Below, in pieces: positions 16,651 to 26,900 of a DNA stretch of 64,000 nt (position 1 is the first letter of the stretch; the number at the start of each line of letters is the position of its first letter). The stretch lies in the NCBI RefSeq assembly GCF_051013375.1, contig NZ_CP142125.1; one strand, 5' to 3'. The notes beneath the pieces were generated by a model. That model worked only from the letters and a program-made list of their open reading frames with translations, was not told the DNA's origin and ran no database searches. The stretch comes from Kordia algicida (GTDB lineage Bacteria; Bacteroidota; Bacteroidia; Flavobacteriales; Flavobacteriaceae). The position numbers and the translations under genes were made by a program.

Positions 16651-17688
16651 TTATGGTGTTGGAATATTAAACCTTACTTTATAGGGAGATTTTGTAAATG
16701 TCAAACTCACTAAAATACTGCTTGGACGCTTTTTTATTCCGTCGTATTGTGGTTTCACAGACATCCATACGCTCATATATTTTTGTTGTAAACGTTGCCT
16801 GATATACGACTCCATTTTTCCCCATGCGCCACCTTTACTATTTACTTTTTTATCCATGGCGACAAAATTGTCTGTAAATTTTGCAGGTCCACCAAAACTA
16901 TGTGCAATCAAATGTCCAGCTTGATCGTTGACTCTTTTGTAAGGAACTTTTGGTGTTGACTTTCTTTTGCCTTTATGGTATTTTAGAATTCCAGCGAATT
17001 TAGTGACTCTTCCTAAATGGTCTTTTCTAGAATAGTAGTTTCTACCACCAATGTTTCTTGTTGAATATCCAGTTAAATTTTTTGGAACAGATTTGCGTCC
17101 TCGCCTTATTCTAGAAGAATGTGTAACTAATCCTAAACCCTGAAGTCGCGTCAATCTTGTGGCAGGTGTTAGTTTTTTAACACGTTGTGCGACGCCAAAA
17201 TGAGTTTTATTACTCAGATTTCTATTTTGAATAATTTCTTTTCGTTGCAATGCTTTTGCGCCCATCACATCTGCTTCTTTTTCCAGACTAGCATTGTCGT
17301 TTATTTTGGTGCCATTTACCGTTTTTGTAGGTTGTACACGGCCTTGTTTTTGCTGCACAATATGCCAAGCTTCATGTGGTAAGTGCTTTTCTTGTCCAGA
17401 AGCGAGATGAATATTTTTTCCTTGTGCATACGCGTGTGCATTGAGTTGCGCAGGTTTGGACGAATTGTAATGTACTTTTACATCATCTAACGAATGACCA
17501 GAAAGATTTTCTATTCCTGATTTTAAAGTGTCAGGCAAACCTGTATTATTTTTCTTTTGTTGTTGAATGATGGTTGACGGACGATTATCTTCAAGAGTTT
17601 TTCCTTGAGTTTTAGGATGCATCGTTTTGTGAGCCGCCGCAGTTTGTACTGTTTCTTTCGTAGATTTTCTGGTAAGAGACGTTTTCAT
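16651..17688 (-). CDS. eCIS cargo: DUF4157 plus DNA/RNA non-specific endonuclease domain
   Basis: The 345-residue protein has an N-terminal tag (L-E-D-N-R-P at 32-37, I-I-Q-Q-Q-K), a DUF4157 domain (about 50-120, H-E-A-W-H at 105-109 followed by I-V-Q-Q-K-Q-G), a linker, and a C-terminal nuclease domain (about 195-345). That domain shows D-Q-A-G-H-L-I-A-H-S-F-G-G with likely catalytic H259, F-T-D-N at 271-274 and V-N at 282-283, the pattern of beta-beta-alpha-metal DNA/RNA endonucleases. DUF4157 is a recurring domain in eCIS payloads. It should be loaded into the tube and degrade nucleic acid in the target. DUF4157 could act as a protease or purely as a loading module. Confidence 0.83.
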   Translation of the reverse strand: MKTSLTRKSTKETVQTAAAHKTMHPKTQGKTLEDNRPSTIIQQQKKNNTGLPDTLKSGIENLSGHSLDDVKVHYNSSKPAQLNAHAYAQGKNIHLASGQEKHLPHEAWHIVQQKQGRVQPTKTVNGTKINDNASLEKEADVMGAKALQRKEIIQNRNLSNKTHFGVAQRVKKLTPATRLTRLQGLGLVTHSSRIRRGRKSVPKNLTGYSTRNIGGRNYYSRKDHLGRVTKFAGILKYHKGKRKSTPKVPYKRVNDQAGHLIAHSFGGPAKFTDNFVAMDKKVNSKGGAWGKMESYIRQRLQQKYMSVWMSVKPQYDGIKKRPSSILVSLTFTKSPYKVRFNIPTP

Positions 17689-17717
17689 AACAAAAGGTTT
17701 CTGTTGTAAGTATGAGA

Positions 17718-18236
17718 TTAAATGATAATAGCACTCGTATCAACAATAACAGGACTTTTTCCGCCAGCATAATCTACAGCAGAAGAATATTTGTGATTGT
17801 GAATGTAATTTTTCAGTCGTGATAAACGCGGATCATAATATTTTGAATTCACTTCTTTTCCCGTAATTAAATTTCTGATATATACATTATAAAAAGGATA
17901 TTTTGTAAATAGTTCATCTGTATTTTTAGGTAATAAATACGTGTCATCATGATAAAGATTCAGCATCTTTTTATAGTTGATAATTCCCAAAGAAACTTGA
18001 TGGTAGAAATACTGTAATACTTCCTGAAAAGGAGTTACTTCACTTGAACCAATTAAAAACAACCGCCTGTTGGTAATGAGATAACCTAAAAGCTTGAAAC
18101 CTTTGTGTACCGTACAGCTATTTAATGCTTCAGCAATGATAATATTTCGTTGCTCATGCAGAATTTCATGTCGCCAAGAATTCATCACCAATAGTTGTGA
18201 ATGTTCTGGTAATAATATGAGTTCTTCTATATCCAT
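17718..18236 (-). CDS. Degenerate REP-associated (Y1-type) transposase-like protein inside the eCIS operon
   Basis: The 172-residue protein follows the layout of REP-associated tyrosine transposases: F-K-L-L-G-Y-L-I-T-N-R-R-L-F-L-I where active enzymes have G-Y-x-x-M-P-N-H-x-H-L, and Y-I-H-N-H-K-Y-S-S-A-V-D-Y-A near the end where they have Y-I-x-x-N-P plus Y-S-S-A. The His-x-His metal site is therefore missing. It is packed between the AAA+ ATPase gene (12-base gap) and the nuclease cargo gene. It may have been recruited as a structural, adaptor or RNA/DNA-binding protein, or as an immunity protein. Family assignment is by pattern only. Confidence 0.5.
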   Translation of the reverse strand: MDIEELILLPEHSQLLVMNSWRHEILHEQRNIIIAEALNSCTVHKGFKLLGYLITNRRLFLIGSSEVTPFQEVLQYFYHQVSLGIINYKKMLNLYHDDTYLLPKNTDELFTKYPFYNVYIRNLITGKEVNSKYYDPRLSRLKNYIHNHKYSSAVDYAGGKSPVIVDTSAIII

Positions 18237-18247
18237 GAAATTGTTGC

Positions 18248-19600
18248 TTATGATTGTATGATGGTTTTGTTTTCTTTTTTGAATTCACGACGGATTCCTG
18301 TGAGCAATTCCTGTTTGTTTACAACAGTATCTTTTCGTTGAATAGCAGCCAAAGCACAATAACGAAGCACATTGATGATAGCGCCACCTGCCAATTCATA
18401 GTTTTTAGCAATGACATTCAAATCAACGTCAGGAGCCAATGTGCAGGTTCCAGAAAATGCTTTTTGCCAAAGTTTGATACGTTCTTCTACAGAAGGCATT
18501 TTGAAGTGTATGATTGATTGAAATCTTCTCGAAAATGCTTCATCCATATTTGCTTTTAAGTTGGATGCCAAAATGATGAATCCTGGAAAATCCTCAATGC
18601 GTTGTAATAGATATGCCGTTTGCTGATTGGCATGTCGGTCGTTGGACGAATTTGCCTTTGTACGTTTTCCAAACAAAGCATCGGCTTCATCAAAAAATAG
18701 AATCCAATTTTGATGCGCAGCAGTATCAAAAATACGCGATAGGTTTTTTTCTGTTTCTCCAATGTATTTGGAGACAATCATTGATAAATCTACACGATAT
18801 ACATCCAAACCTAAGTTTTTCCCTAATAGCGAAACCGTTAAGGTTTTTCCTGTGCCTGGCGGACCGTAAAATAGGGCTCTATAACCAGGTTTTAAGTGTT
18901 TGGATAATCCCCAATCGTTCAATAAAGTGTCTTTGTGCAACAACCATGTTTTTAGTTCTGCTACTTGATCTTCAATGGTAGGATTTAGCACCATATCTTC
19001 CCAGTTTAAATTGGTGGTGATTTTTTGAGCAGGAAACGTTATACTGTGTTCTAATTTTGGTTTTTTTCCTGTGATAAAATAATGCAACCAACGATGATTT
19101 ATACTGAGAACTCCGTTGTATTTTGGTAAATAACTTTCTGTCGATTCGATATCTAATACTTGTTCTTTTTGAAAAATATGATTCTTTTCAAAGAACGAAA
19201 GCACTTCCAATCGCCATTCGGGATTTAATGTCGTCAGCAGAAAAAATAAGGTTTGTCCTGTGGGTAAAAAACCACTGTGACCTTTGTCAATAACACCGCC
19301 AAATTCAGTAAAACCACGATTGTATATTTTATTTTGACCAAAGAAAATATCCAATACTTCTGGGCGAATATGTGGCGCAATTGCCAATGCTAGTGCCATT
19401 CGTTCTAACGTATTTAAATTCCATTGATTTACAGTATTTGCAAATGGAGTATCTATTTCCGAAAGATCAGGCATTTCAATTTCTGTCCAATGCGTTTCTG
19501 CACCTTCGTGTTGCAAATAGCTACTTATCACTTGATTGATGACATTTTGCAACCAATCAATTTCTTGAAAAAGTGAAAAAATAGGATTGTTAGTGTCCAT
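18248..19600 (-). CDS. eCIS AAA+ ATPase (Afp15/Pvc15-like)
   Basis: The 450-residue protein has a helical N-terminal part (about 1-200) and a C-terminal AAA+ module: Walker A G-P-P-G-T-G-K-T at 246-253, pore-like K-Y-I-G-E-T-E-K-N-L near 278-287, Walker B I-L-F-F-D-E-A-D at 300-307, sensor 1 N347 and arginine finger R358/R359. Every AFP/PVC-type cluster carries such an ATPase, thought to help assemble the particle or load cargo. It overlaps the preceding gene by 11 bases, and it lies directly before the transposase-like and cargo genes, which fits a loading role. Confidence 0.92.
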   Translation of the reverse strand: MDTNNPIFSLFQEIDWLQNVINQVISSYLQHEGAETHWTEIEMPDLSEIDTPFANTVNQWNLNTLERMALALAIAPHIRPEVLDIFFGQNKIYNRGFTEFGGVIDKGHSGFLPTGQTLFFLLTTLNPEWRLEVLSFFEKNHIFQKEQVLDIESTESYLPKYNGVLSINHRWLHYFITGKKPKLEHSITFPAQKITTNLNWEDMVLNPTIEDQVAELKTWLLHKDTLLNDWGLSKHLKPGYRALFYGPPGTGKTLTVSLLGKNLGLDVYRVDLSMIVSKYIGETEKNLSRIFDTAAHQNWILFFDEADALFGKRTKANSSNDRHANQQTAYLLQRIEDFPGFIILASNLKANMDEAFSRRFQSIIHFKMPSVEERIKLWQKAFSGTCTLAPDVDLNVIAKNYELAGGAIINVLRYCALAAIQRKDTVVNKQELLTGIRREFKKENKTIIQS

Positions 19601-20519
19601 ATTTTATAAATAGCTTTTCTAAGTCGTCTAAATTTGTATCTGCCCAAGAAAAATACTGCAAAGCCGTATTTGGATTTAGTTGATTTGCTTGTAGCATGTC
19701 TAATACACACGCTTGCGCATTTGTTGTTATTGGCGAGTGATACGAAATCTCATCATGATGAAAATCATATTCATAAAAATTACTTGCCCAAGAAGCGACT
19801 TTCGTTTTGTCATTGATAAGTTCACTGATAAATACTTCTAGTTTTTCTTGTTGAATGATTAATTTTTTAGCTTTAAAAAATGATGGTTTTCGTTTTTCTT
19901 CACGATGATAGAATTCAATTTCTCTTGCTTGAATGGTTTTTGCGCTCGAATCTCCAAAAATATCTACCAATCCGAAGTTTTCAGATTCTGTAGCAATTTC
20001 CAATTCGCCTTTGTCAGAACTTGCAATGGCGAGTGTCCAATTTTCAGTTGTAACAGATTCCGTAACAATGTAAAGTTCTCGAAAGGAAAACATTGTTTGT
20101 GTCATTTTAATGATGAGTTCGTCTTTAAAAAGACTCCAATTGGCAACTTTGACAGATTCGGGAGCATTACTTTTAAAGAAAAAGCTTCCAAATCCGTCAA
20201 AAGCCAACACTTGTTTGCTGTATTCAAAATCACCTTCAATCGAATTATGTCCAGTATCTCGTCCAGAATATGGTTTGGAGACACCTTCGCTAAAATTCCA
20301 ATTGGCAGCATTGAGTTTTCTACCATTTTCAAAGATGACATCATCAGCATTGATGATATTTTTTCTGAAAATATTTCCTAAAACTATGAGCTCTCCATTT
20401 ATAATTTGGAAAAAATCACCTGGATACATGTTTTGACTTAGTGGTTTTGTCGGTATAAAACCATTGGTGCTATTGTAAAAACTTCTGTAAAATTTTTTAA
20501 ATATATTTTCCATAGTCAT
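19590..20519 (-). CDS. eCIS-cluster protein with gasdermin-like sequence features
   Basis: The 309-residue protein (possible second start Met at 20513) has no signal peptide or clear membrane helix. I recognise no named domain with confidence. Its N-terminal part reads N-G-F-I-P-T-K-P-L, Y-P-G-D-F, then L-I-V-L-G-N-I-F; the middle has E-L-Y-I-V-T-E-S-V-T-T-E-N-W, followed about 50 residues later by Y-H-R-E-E-K-R-K-P-S-F-F-K-A. That order is reminiscent of bacterial gasdermins, pore-forming proteins of about this size. It sits between a coiled-coil gene and the AAA+ ATPase gene in the injection-system operon. An unrelated structural role is equally possible. Confidence 0.55.
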   Translation of the reverse strand: MTMENIFKKFYRSFYNSTNGFIPTKPLSQNMYPGDFFQIINGELIVLGNIFRKNIINADDVIFENGRKLNAANWNFSEGVSKPYSGRDTGHNSIEGDFEYSKQVLAFDGFGSFFFKSNAPESVKVANWSLFKDELIIKMTQTMFSFRELYIVTESVTTENWTLAIASSDKGELEIATESENFGLVDIFGDSSAKTIQAREIEFYHREEKRKPSFFKAKKLIIQQEKLEVFISELINDKTKVASWASNFYEYDFHHDEISYHSPITTNAQACVLDMLQANQLNPNTALQYFSWADTNLDDLEKLFIKYGH

Positions 20520-20564
20520 TTAAGAGTGTTTTAAGGTGATTAGTTCCATGTAATATAATGAAAG

Positions 20565-21407
20565 TTAGGATGCTAACGCTGCTGCATTTGCTGCTGCAAG
20601 CCCAGATTGTAATGATTGTAATTTTACCTGAGCTTTGCTGAGCGATACTTGTGCTGCATTTAACTGACTCGCATTGTCTTCAGAAGCTGCTAAGGTTTTT
20701 TCGTACATGTTGCTCGTAATATTATATGCTTGATCTAAGTAATACAGCAACGAAGTTTTATTGGTAGCATTTTTATCATTCCTAACTTTATGACCTGTAA
20801 TAAATTCGTATAGTTTTCTTGATTGCAATAGTTCTAACGACATTGCCGATTTAGATTCGATCGTAGTCGCTTGTGCTGCAAATACAGATTCTAAAGCAAC
20901 TAAGGTTAGTGCTACTGCATTATTGGCATTGGTAGAAGCTTCTGTGACCATTGTAACTAATTCGTCTGAAATTAGCGGATTGATTGCTTTTTTACGAATG
21001 ACCAAGTTTGATAATTTATTGATGACTTCCGCCGAATAAATTAGTTTGTTAATTACCGTATTTACTTGTATAGCAACACCTTTTATATCGCTTTCTGCTT
21101 TTGCAGATTCTGTGTGCGTTAGTTTAGAGCTTTGATATAAATCTTTTGCATGATTTGCTAAAGTATCAACTGAGTTTTTGTTGTTTAATGCTTGCGTTTT
21201 GTTTGCTTCTGCGGTAGCTAATTCGGCATCTAATTTTGTCGATTTTTGCTTTAATGAATCTACAATAGCTTGGTATTGTTGCACTTCATCTTCAGCATTT
21301 AAGACTTCTTGCGTTAAAAGATCAATTTCTTGCTTCTTTTTTTCGGTAATCCCGTATTTTGCAGGTGCAGGATCTGTTGGGATTAATATGGTTTCTCTAC
21401 TACTCAT
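20565..21407 (-). CDS. Coiled-coil protein of the eCIS cluster
   Basis: The 280-residue protein is almost entirely alpha-helical, rich in Ala, Lys, Gln, Ser and Leu, with heptad-like runs at about 25-85 and 225-275. The central segment (about 105-190) resembles the N-terminal 200 residues of the larger neighbour at 21420-23864, so the two may be paralogous. It has no Cys and no signal peptide. It could be a fibre, collar or sheath-associated part, or an assembly chaperone. I know no family for it. Confidence 0.6.
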   Translation of the reverse strand: MSSRETILIPTDPAPAKYGITEKKKQEIDLLTQEVLNAEDEVQQYQAIVDSLKQKSTKLDAELATAEANKTQALNNKNSVDTLANHAKDLYQSSKLTHTESAKAESDIKGVAIQVNTVINKLIYSAEVINKLSNLVIRKKAINPLISDELVTMVTEASTNANNAVALTLVALESVFAAQATTIESKSAMSLELLQSRKLYEFITGHKVRNDKNATNKTSLLYYLDQAYNITSNMYEKTLAASEDNASQLNAAQVSLSKAQVKLQSLQSGLAAANAAALAS

Positions 21408-21419
21408 AATGTATGTTTT

Positions 21420-23864
21420 TTAGGATTGGTTTGTTGTTAGTTGTGAATATGTTACTACTTTATCAGGATTTGCATACGGATCAATATATTTGATTGGAGT
21501 TGTATGATTAAAGTCTGAAAGTGCATTGATAAACTGCGAGTTTACCGTTTCGTCCGTATTATTTGTTACTGAAATGATCGTAGGAATGTACATGTTGTTA
21601 TTAATCAAGCGATTCCCAAAGTTATCTGTAGTCTCAGCAGCCAAGGTAACCTGCATCTTTTTAAAGGTGTAACCATCAAGTATTTGAAGCAAATCGATAA
21701 TGAGTTGATCGCAATCTTCAATAAATTCATTGACAGCATTTTGTAATTTTTCTCCCTGAGGATTCACTATTTCATCAGCTATTATAAATTCTAAAATACC
21801 ATTTCTAGTTTGTCTTAAATGCTCAATGTCAGATTGTATTTGTGCTACATCTGAAGGATCTAGTTTGCTTGGAATATTTTTCTCAAAAGCAGTTAGTTCT
21901 GTTTTTCCTTTAATATCATTTTCAGAAATTAATGCTTTTTCTATTGCTTCAATATCTTGCTGAATTTTATCATAAGAGTTATTGATGTATGTATGTAAAT
22001 CAGTATCTGTTGGTGTTATTTCCTCAGCAACTGTGTAGCTTCCGGCAGAAATTTTTTCAGCAGTGGTCAAATTAAAGAAGAATCCAGGTTGAATGTGTAC
22101 ATCAATATTTACATTGCTAATAGCAAGCTCTTTAATTTTTCTTAAAGTCGCTAAAGAAGCTTGTAAGCTTGTTAGGTTTTTTTCTTCTTCTTTAAGATTT
22201 TCTTCATTCTTCTCGTTTTCAGAAATGAGTTTTTTTCTAGTTGACTCTTTGGTCGATTTAGCGTCAATTTTCTTTTTATTATCTGCAATAGTCATTTTCA
22301 GTTTCTCAGTCTTAACCGTTAAGTCATGTATTTGATCGTTTATGAGAGAAACTTCAAGATCATAGATATTCTCAATTTTATTTAAACGCTGCACATTATT
22401 TTCAATACTATCTATTTCTTCTACTGTGAGTAATCCGTTGACTAAGTTTGGATTGTTTGGTAAAAACACACAACGGTATTCTACTTCATACGCTGGCTTT
22501 TTAAACACACCAAAATCAATAACTTGATACGTTGGCGTTGTAACAATATCAGCAGCTTCTGCTGTTGGATCATCTCCATCTGTTACATTCTTTTGCTCTC
22601 GAATTGTGTTTGCATTGGCTGCATTCAACTGGTTTTGAAGTATAAACATTTTTGAAGGAGCCGATAAATAATCGTCAAAAGTGTTAATAACCTTTTTGTA
22701 AGCCATTGTAAATACAGTAAGCACATATATTGTATACTCTTTCCCTAACTCCAACGGATTTCCGTCAGAATCTTTTAAAACAGGTTTTTCAGCAGTACTT
22801 TCTCCTGAAATATAGAATTTTTGAGTAATGGTATGATTTGTATTTGTTACAACAATTGGTTCAGTAGGTTCCAATGGTGTTGTTGGTGTAATTTGAAAGT
22901 AACGATCTGTATAACCTCCAGTAATAATACCTTCTGCGTCATTCATACTAAACGTAGGACTTTTGCTGTTTTCTACAAGTATGATGTTGTAATTTTGAAC
23001 AGGTTGGTTGGTTGGCTTTGGAGTTCCATCAGCAGTTTGCTCTTGAAAAGCACTTTTGTACGAATCAAATGAAACCGTGTAGTAATCATGATTTCCAACA
23101 TTTACAGGAGTTTTTATTGTAAGACTCATGTTTAATTCATCGTTGCTTAACTTGTAAGCTTCTTCGGTAGCTTCATATCCAACACTTAAATCTTCCAATA
23201 TGCCTTCTGCCTGTTTTTCTTCGGTATTTGCAGTTGCTAATTCGGCAGATTGTGTCGCCAACAATGTCGTAGTATCATCAAATTGTTTTGACACTACACT
23301 TAGCAAATCTTTCATCGTAGAATCGGTTACAGTGGCTTTGCTATCTAAATTGGCTGTGGTAACTTCTGCAATAGATGATGAAGCTTCCATACTGTGTTGC
23401 GAAGCTTGTTCTGCCGCATATGCAGTATCATTCATCAATACACTTGCTTTGTTGCTTTGAGCGTAAATATCTGTATCAAAATCAGCCGCATTGATGATAC
23501 TAAAAATGCTTCCCGTATCGCTAGCTAATTTTAAAATAGCATTTGCTGCAATTTGAACATTTGCCGCAGCAACAGAGGTATTTGTTACAGATTTTGCTGT
23601 GTAATCTTTTGCATTGTTTGCTGAGGTAAGTACATTGGTAGATACATCACTATCAATAATAGCTTGCTCGTGTACCAACTTCTCAAAAGCATATTTTGCA
23701 TTGGTTATTTCTAACTCCTCTGCAGTTGTAATTCGTGCACCTTGTGCATAGTAAAGCGAAAACATAGATGCTTCCCGTTTTGCTTCTACTTTTTGTAATT
23801 CTAATTCTTGTGCGCTCAACGATGAAACGACACTAGAATGTAGATTGTCATTGTAAGAACTCAT
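21420..23864 (-). CDS. Large coiled-coil/beta protein of the eCIS cluster, possible fibre or surface component
   Basis: The 814-residue protein has an Ala/Ser/Thr-rich helical N-terminal third (about 1-235), a beta-rich domain (about 245-480; Y-Y-T-V-S-F-D-S-Y, Y-T-I-Y-V-L-T-V-F), a strong charged coiled coil (about 505-590; many Lys/Glu with L and I repeats), and a mixed C-terminal region. There is no recognisable Afp13 fibre gene elsewhere in the cluster, so this protein is the best candidate for a target-binding or particle-decorating part. That is inference from position and build only. Confidence 0.6.
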   Translation of the reverse strand: MSSYNDNLHSSVVSSLSAQELELQKVEAKREASMFSLYYAQGARITTAEELEITNAKYAFEKLVHEQAIIDSDVSTNVLTSANNAKDYTAKSVTNTSVAAANVQIAANAILKLASDTGSIFSIINAADFDTDIYAQSNKASVLMNDTAYAAEQASQHSMEASSSIAEVTTANLDSKATVTDSTMKDLLSVVSKQFDDTTTLLATQSAELATANTEEKQAEGILEDLSVGYEATEEAYKLSNDELNMSLTIKTPVNVGNHDYYTVSFDSYKSAFQEQTADGTPKPTNQPVQNYNIILVENSKSPTFSMNDAEGIITGGYTDRYFQITPTTPLEPTEPIVVTNTNHTITQKFYISGESTAEKPVLKDSDGNPLELGKEYTIYVLTVFTMAYKKVINTFDDYLSAPSKMFILQNQLNAANANTIREQKNVTDGDDPTAEAADIVTTPTYQVIDFGVFKKPAYEVEYRCVFLPNNPNLVNGLLTVEEIDSIENNVQRLNKIENIYDLEVSLINDQIHDLTVKTEKLKMTIADNKKKIDAKSTKESTRKKLISENEKNEENLKEEEKNLTSLQASLATLRKIKELAISNVNIDVHIQPGFFFNLTTAEKISAGSYTVAEEITPTDTDLHTYINNSYDKIQQDIEAIEKALISENDIKGKTELTAFEKNIPSKLDPSDVAQIQSDIEHLRQTRNGILEFIIADEIVNPQGEKLQNAVNEFIEDCDQLIIDLLQILDGYTFKKMQVTLAAETTDNFGNRLINNNMYIPTIISVTNNTDETVNSQFINALSDFNHTTPIKYIDPYANPDKVVTYSQLTTNQS

Positions 23865-23997
23865 AAATTTTATTTTTTAGTTTGTTAATTAATTTTTTAA
23901 CCTTTTTGGTTATTTTCTTATCATATCTGAGGAAATTCAGATTTAACTGCTGTCTATTTTTAATGGTTTTTTATAGCTGTTCATGGTTTATTGGTTT

Positions 23998-26900
23998 TTA
24001 AAATGGCCAAGTCACGTGCAGTGGTTTGGACATCCATGGTAGTTTTATTATTGAAAATGAAAAGGGCGATCTCGTCATTAAAATATCATAGGCTCTTTTT
24101 TCTACAGTCAATTCCCAACGGTCTTCGGTTTCTATCAAAATGCCATCTCTTACGAGCCAATTTCCACGAAAACCATCTACGGAAGTTTCTCCAATAGCTG
24201 TCCAATGTTGTATTGACGCTGTAATCATTCCGTCAATAAGTTCTTTCTGTTCCGAAGTCATCTCAATACTATTTTTTACGGGTACATTCGGCGAAAGCCC
24301 AACTAAAATTTTATTTAGCGTCAGTAAAGATTCTTCCGTTTCGGTAAGTCCCGTAACGATGTATTGTAAATAATGAATGCTGTCTAATTGTGCTTCTTCC
24401 GAAATAAAGTTGTTGTCTTCGGTAACTCCCAAACGATCTAAGAGCATTAAAAAATAATTGTTAAGCATAACCAATCCTGCATTTGGAATGGAAACACCTT
24501 CTTGTGGAAATGTAGTTGATGCTGTATTCATAGGCGATTTGTTTAGCTTTTTAAGTGTAATTTCTTTTTTTGTGCTTTTGGCAGCTGTATCAAGCGAAAT
24601 CAAATTTTTATACGTGACCAATAAAGCCGTTGGCAACATGGTTTTGATAGTATTCACTGCGGTGAAAAAATCTTGCTTTCTCACCGCTTTTTTTCCACAA
24701 GTTTCCCAAAGCAATTCATTCCAAATTCGTGTACTTGTTATCAAATTCCAATGGGAAGTTTGCCAAGCGGTCACTACTTTTTTGATGATGATTTCCTGTA
24801 AACTTTTTGTGGAAATTCCACGGATATTCACAAAACCCATGCTTTCATACAACTTGTGAATGTTTGAAAGTTCGTAGTATTGCGCCGTATATAGTTTTTG
24901 CAACGCCGTAATAAACGTGTCAAAATGGATGGTTTGCACAAAGTGAATTTGTTGTACTTCTGAAATTTTTGGATCGCGGAGCGTTTTTAAAATCACTAAT
25001 GGTTGTTGCGCGATCAATTCGTTTAAAATGCGCGAATATGTATACGCTTCTTTATGCTGAAACCACGCTGGAATTTTATACTGTGTGATGAGAAATTCGC
25101 TCAGGAATTCAATTTTTTGAGCCGAAATGCAATTCTTGATCGCTTCCGAAAGTGAACGCTGTTGGTTGTTTCCTGAAACCAATTCGAAAATACGATGTCT
25201 TTCAATCAAAACAGTTTTTAGAATTTCAGGAACGTTATATCTGTTGTTTTGAATGTGTTTTACAATGGTAATTTGATCGAGTGTGGCAATTTCAGAAAGC
25301 TTGTCAAACGTAGTTTTTACAAGGTTTTCTAAGACTTTTTTCGAAGATTTTTTTTGTTGAATGAACGCAATGGTTTGTTTCCAAAAAATAGCTTCTAAAG
25401 CTTTTAAAATTGTGGTATTTCCAAGTTGTTTGGCAATGGTAACTAATACGTGAATCGCTTTGTAAACGTCTAATTTTGAACTAGAAACATCATGCGACAT
25501 AAAAACAATAAATTCTTCAAACTTGATCTGATTGCGCAAGAAAGTAAGCTGTTTTTCTGTTGCTACAGTTTCCTGAATAATGGTTCTAATTTTTGCAGGC
25601 GAAGTTTCCAATCCGACAGCAAATAATGCTGAAAATTTGTAGTTCGTATTTGAGATTTCAAACTGTGCGTTTGTCGTTTTTAAATTTGAAATTAAAGCTT
25701 CAAACAATACTGCAACCGAAATGTGATACGGCGTTGCTAAAACTTGTGTTTGTGCAGGATTTGTTTTTGCTACAATCGCTATTTTTTCCTGTAATATTTC
25801 GCTCGTTTTTACAACTGGAAATGTGTGCAAAATGTTTGTTTCAAAGACGTTGACAAATCTTCGTTCGTTTCCGCGATGTGTTTGATATTGTACCAACGAT
25901 TGCCAAAAACAATCCTGTAAAAGTTCCTTAATTTGATTGTTATTGTATGTTGTCGTTGCCGAAACTTGTTTTAAAAACTGAGCCAATAAACGTTTGCGAA
26001 GTTGCATTCCGTTTGATACGAGATAGGAAATTAAAGTGGCTTCTTTTGCTTTGAATTCGCTTGTTGTTATTTTTTTTGCATGGACCAATTTTGAAATGCT
26101 TTTAGCAACTTCAATTTGCTGATTGGGTTGTGCAATTCGTTCTATAATTTCCTGTAATGGCGTTTTATTCAGTTGAATTTTATGCGCTTTTTGAATTGAA
26201 GCAAACTCGTATGCCGACCAAGCCAATGTGCGTATTTTGGGTGTTTCTAATAACAATTCAATTACTTCTTGAATGTCATTTTTTGAAACTTTTAAGCTAG
26301 TTTCTTGTCGTAGCAAACGTTGCAATAAGTGTATAAAAAACTCCGTAGTATTTGCTTTTTGCGAATGCCATACGGCTTCAAAAGCTAATGTGATGAGTCC
26401 GTTTTTAAGAGCGCGTAATGTTGTTGCTTTTTTTGGATGCTTTGCAATCAACACATCAATGATTTGTTGAATTTTTGACAAAACAACAACAATTTCAGGG
26501 ACAACGACGCTCAAAAAACGTTCGGTTCCATACACGGAAATTAGTGCCGTAATATGAACCGTTAGTTTTGGTGTTTTGTCAATCTTTTCAAAAACTTCCC
26601 AGAATTTTGTTGGCGAAGCCGAAATCCACTTTTGAAGTGTTTTTTCTAAAGAATAAAATGCTTCTGTTTGCTGATTTGATTGGTGAATTTCAGTAACGTA
26701 TCGTGTAACTACGTGTTGTAATTTTTCTGCTGAGCTGAATGTTTTTGCACTAGAAATTTCTTGCTGATACAAACCATTCAATGCTTTAAATAAAGAAATA
26801 AAAGCTGTTTTTTTCTGCGTATTTGTCACATCAGCAGTCACAAAATGATCTAAAATAGCAAGCTTAGTTTGCTGTTGTTGCTTGGCTAATTTTTCTACTA

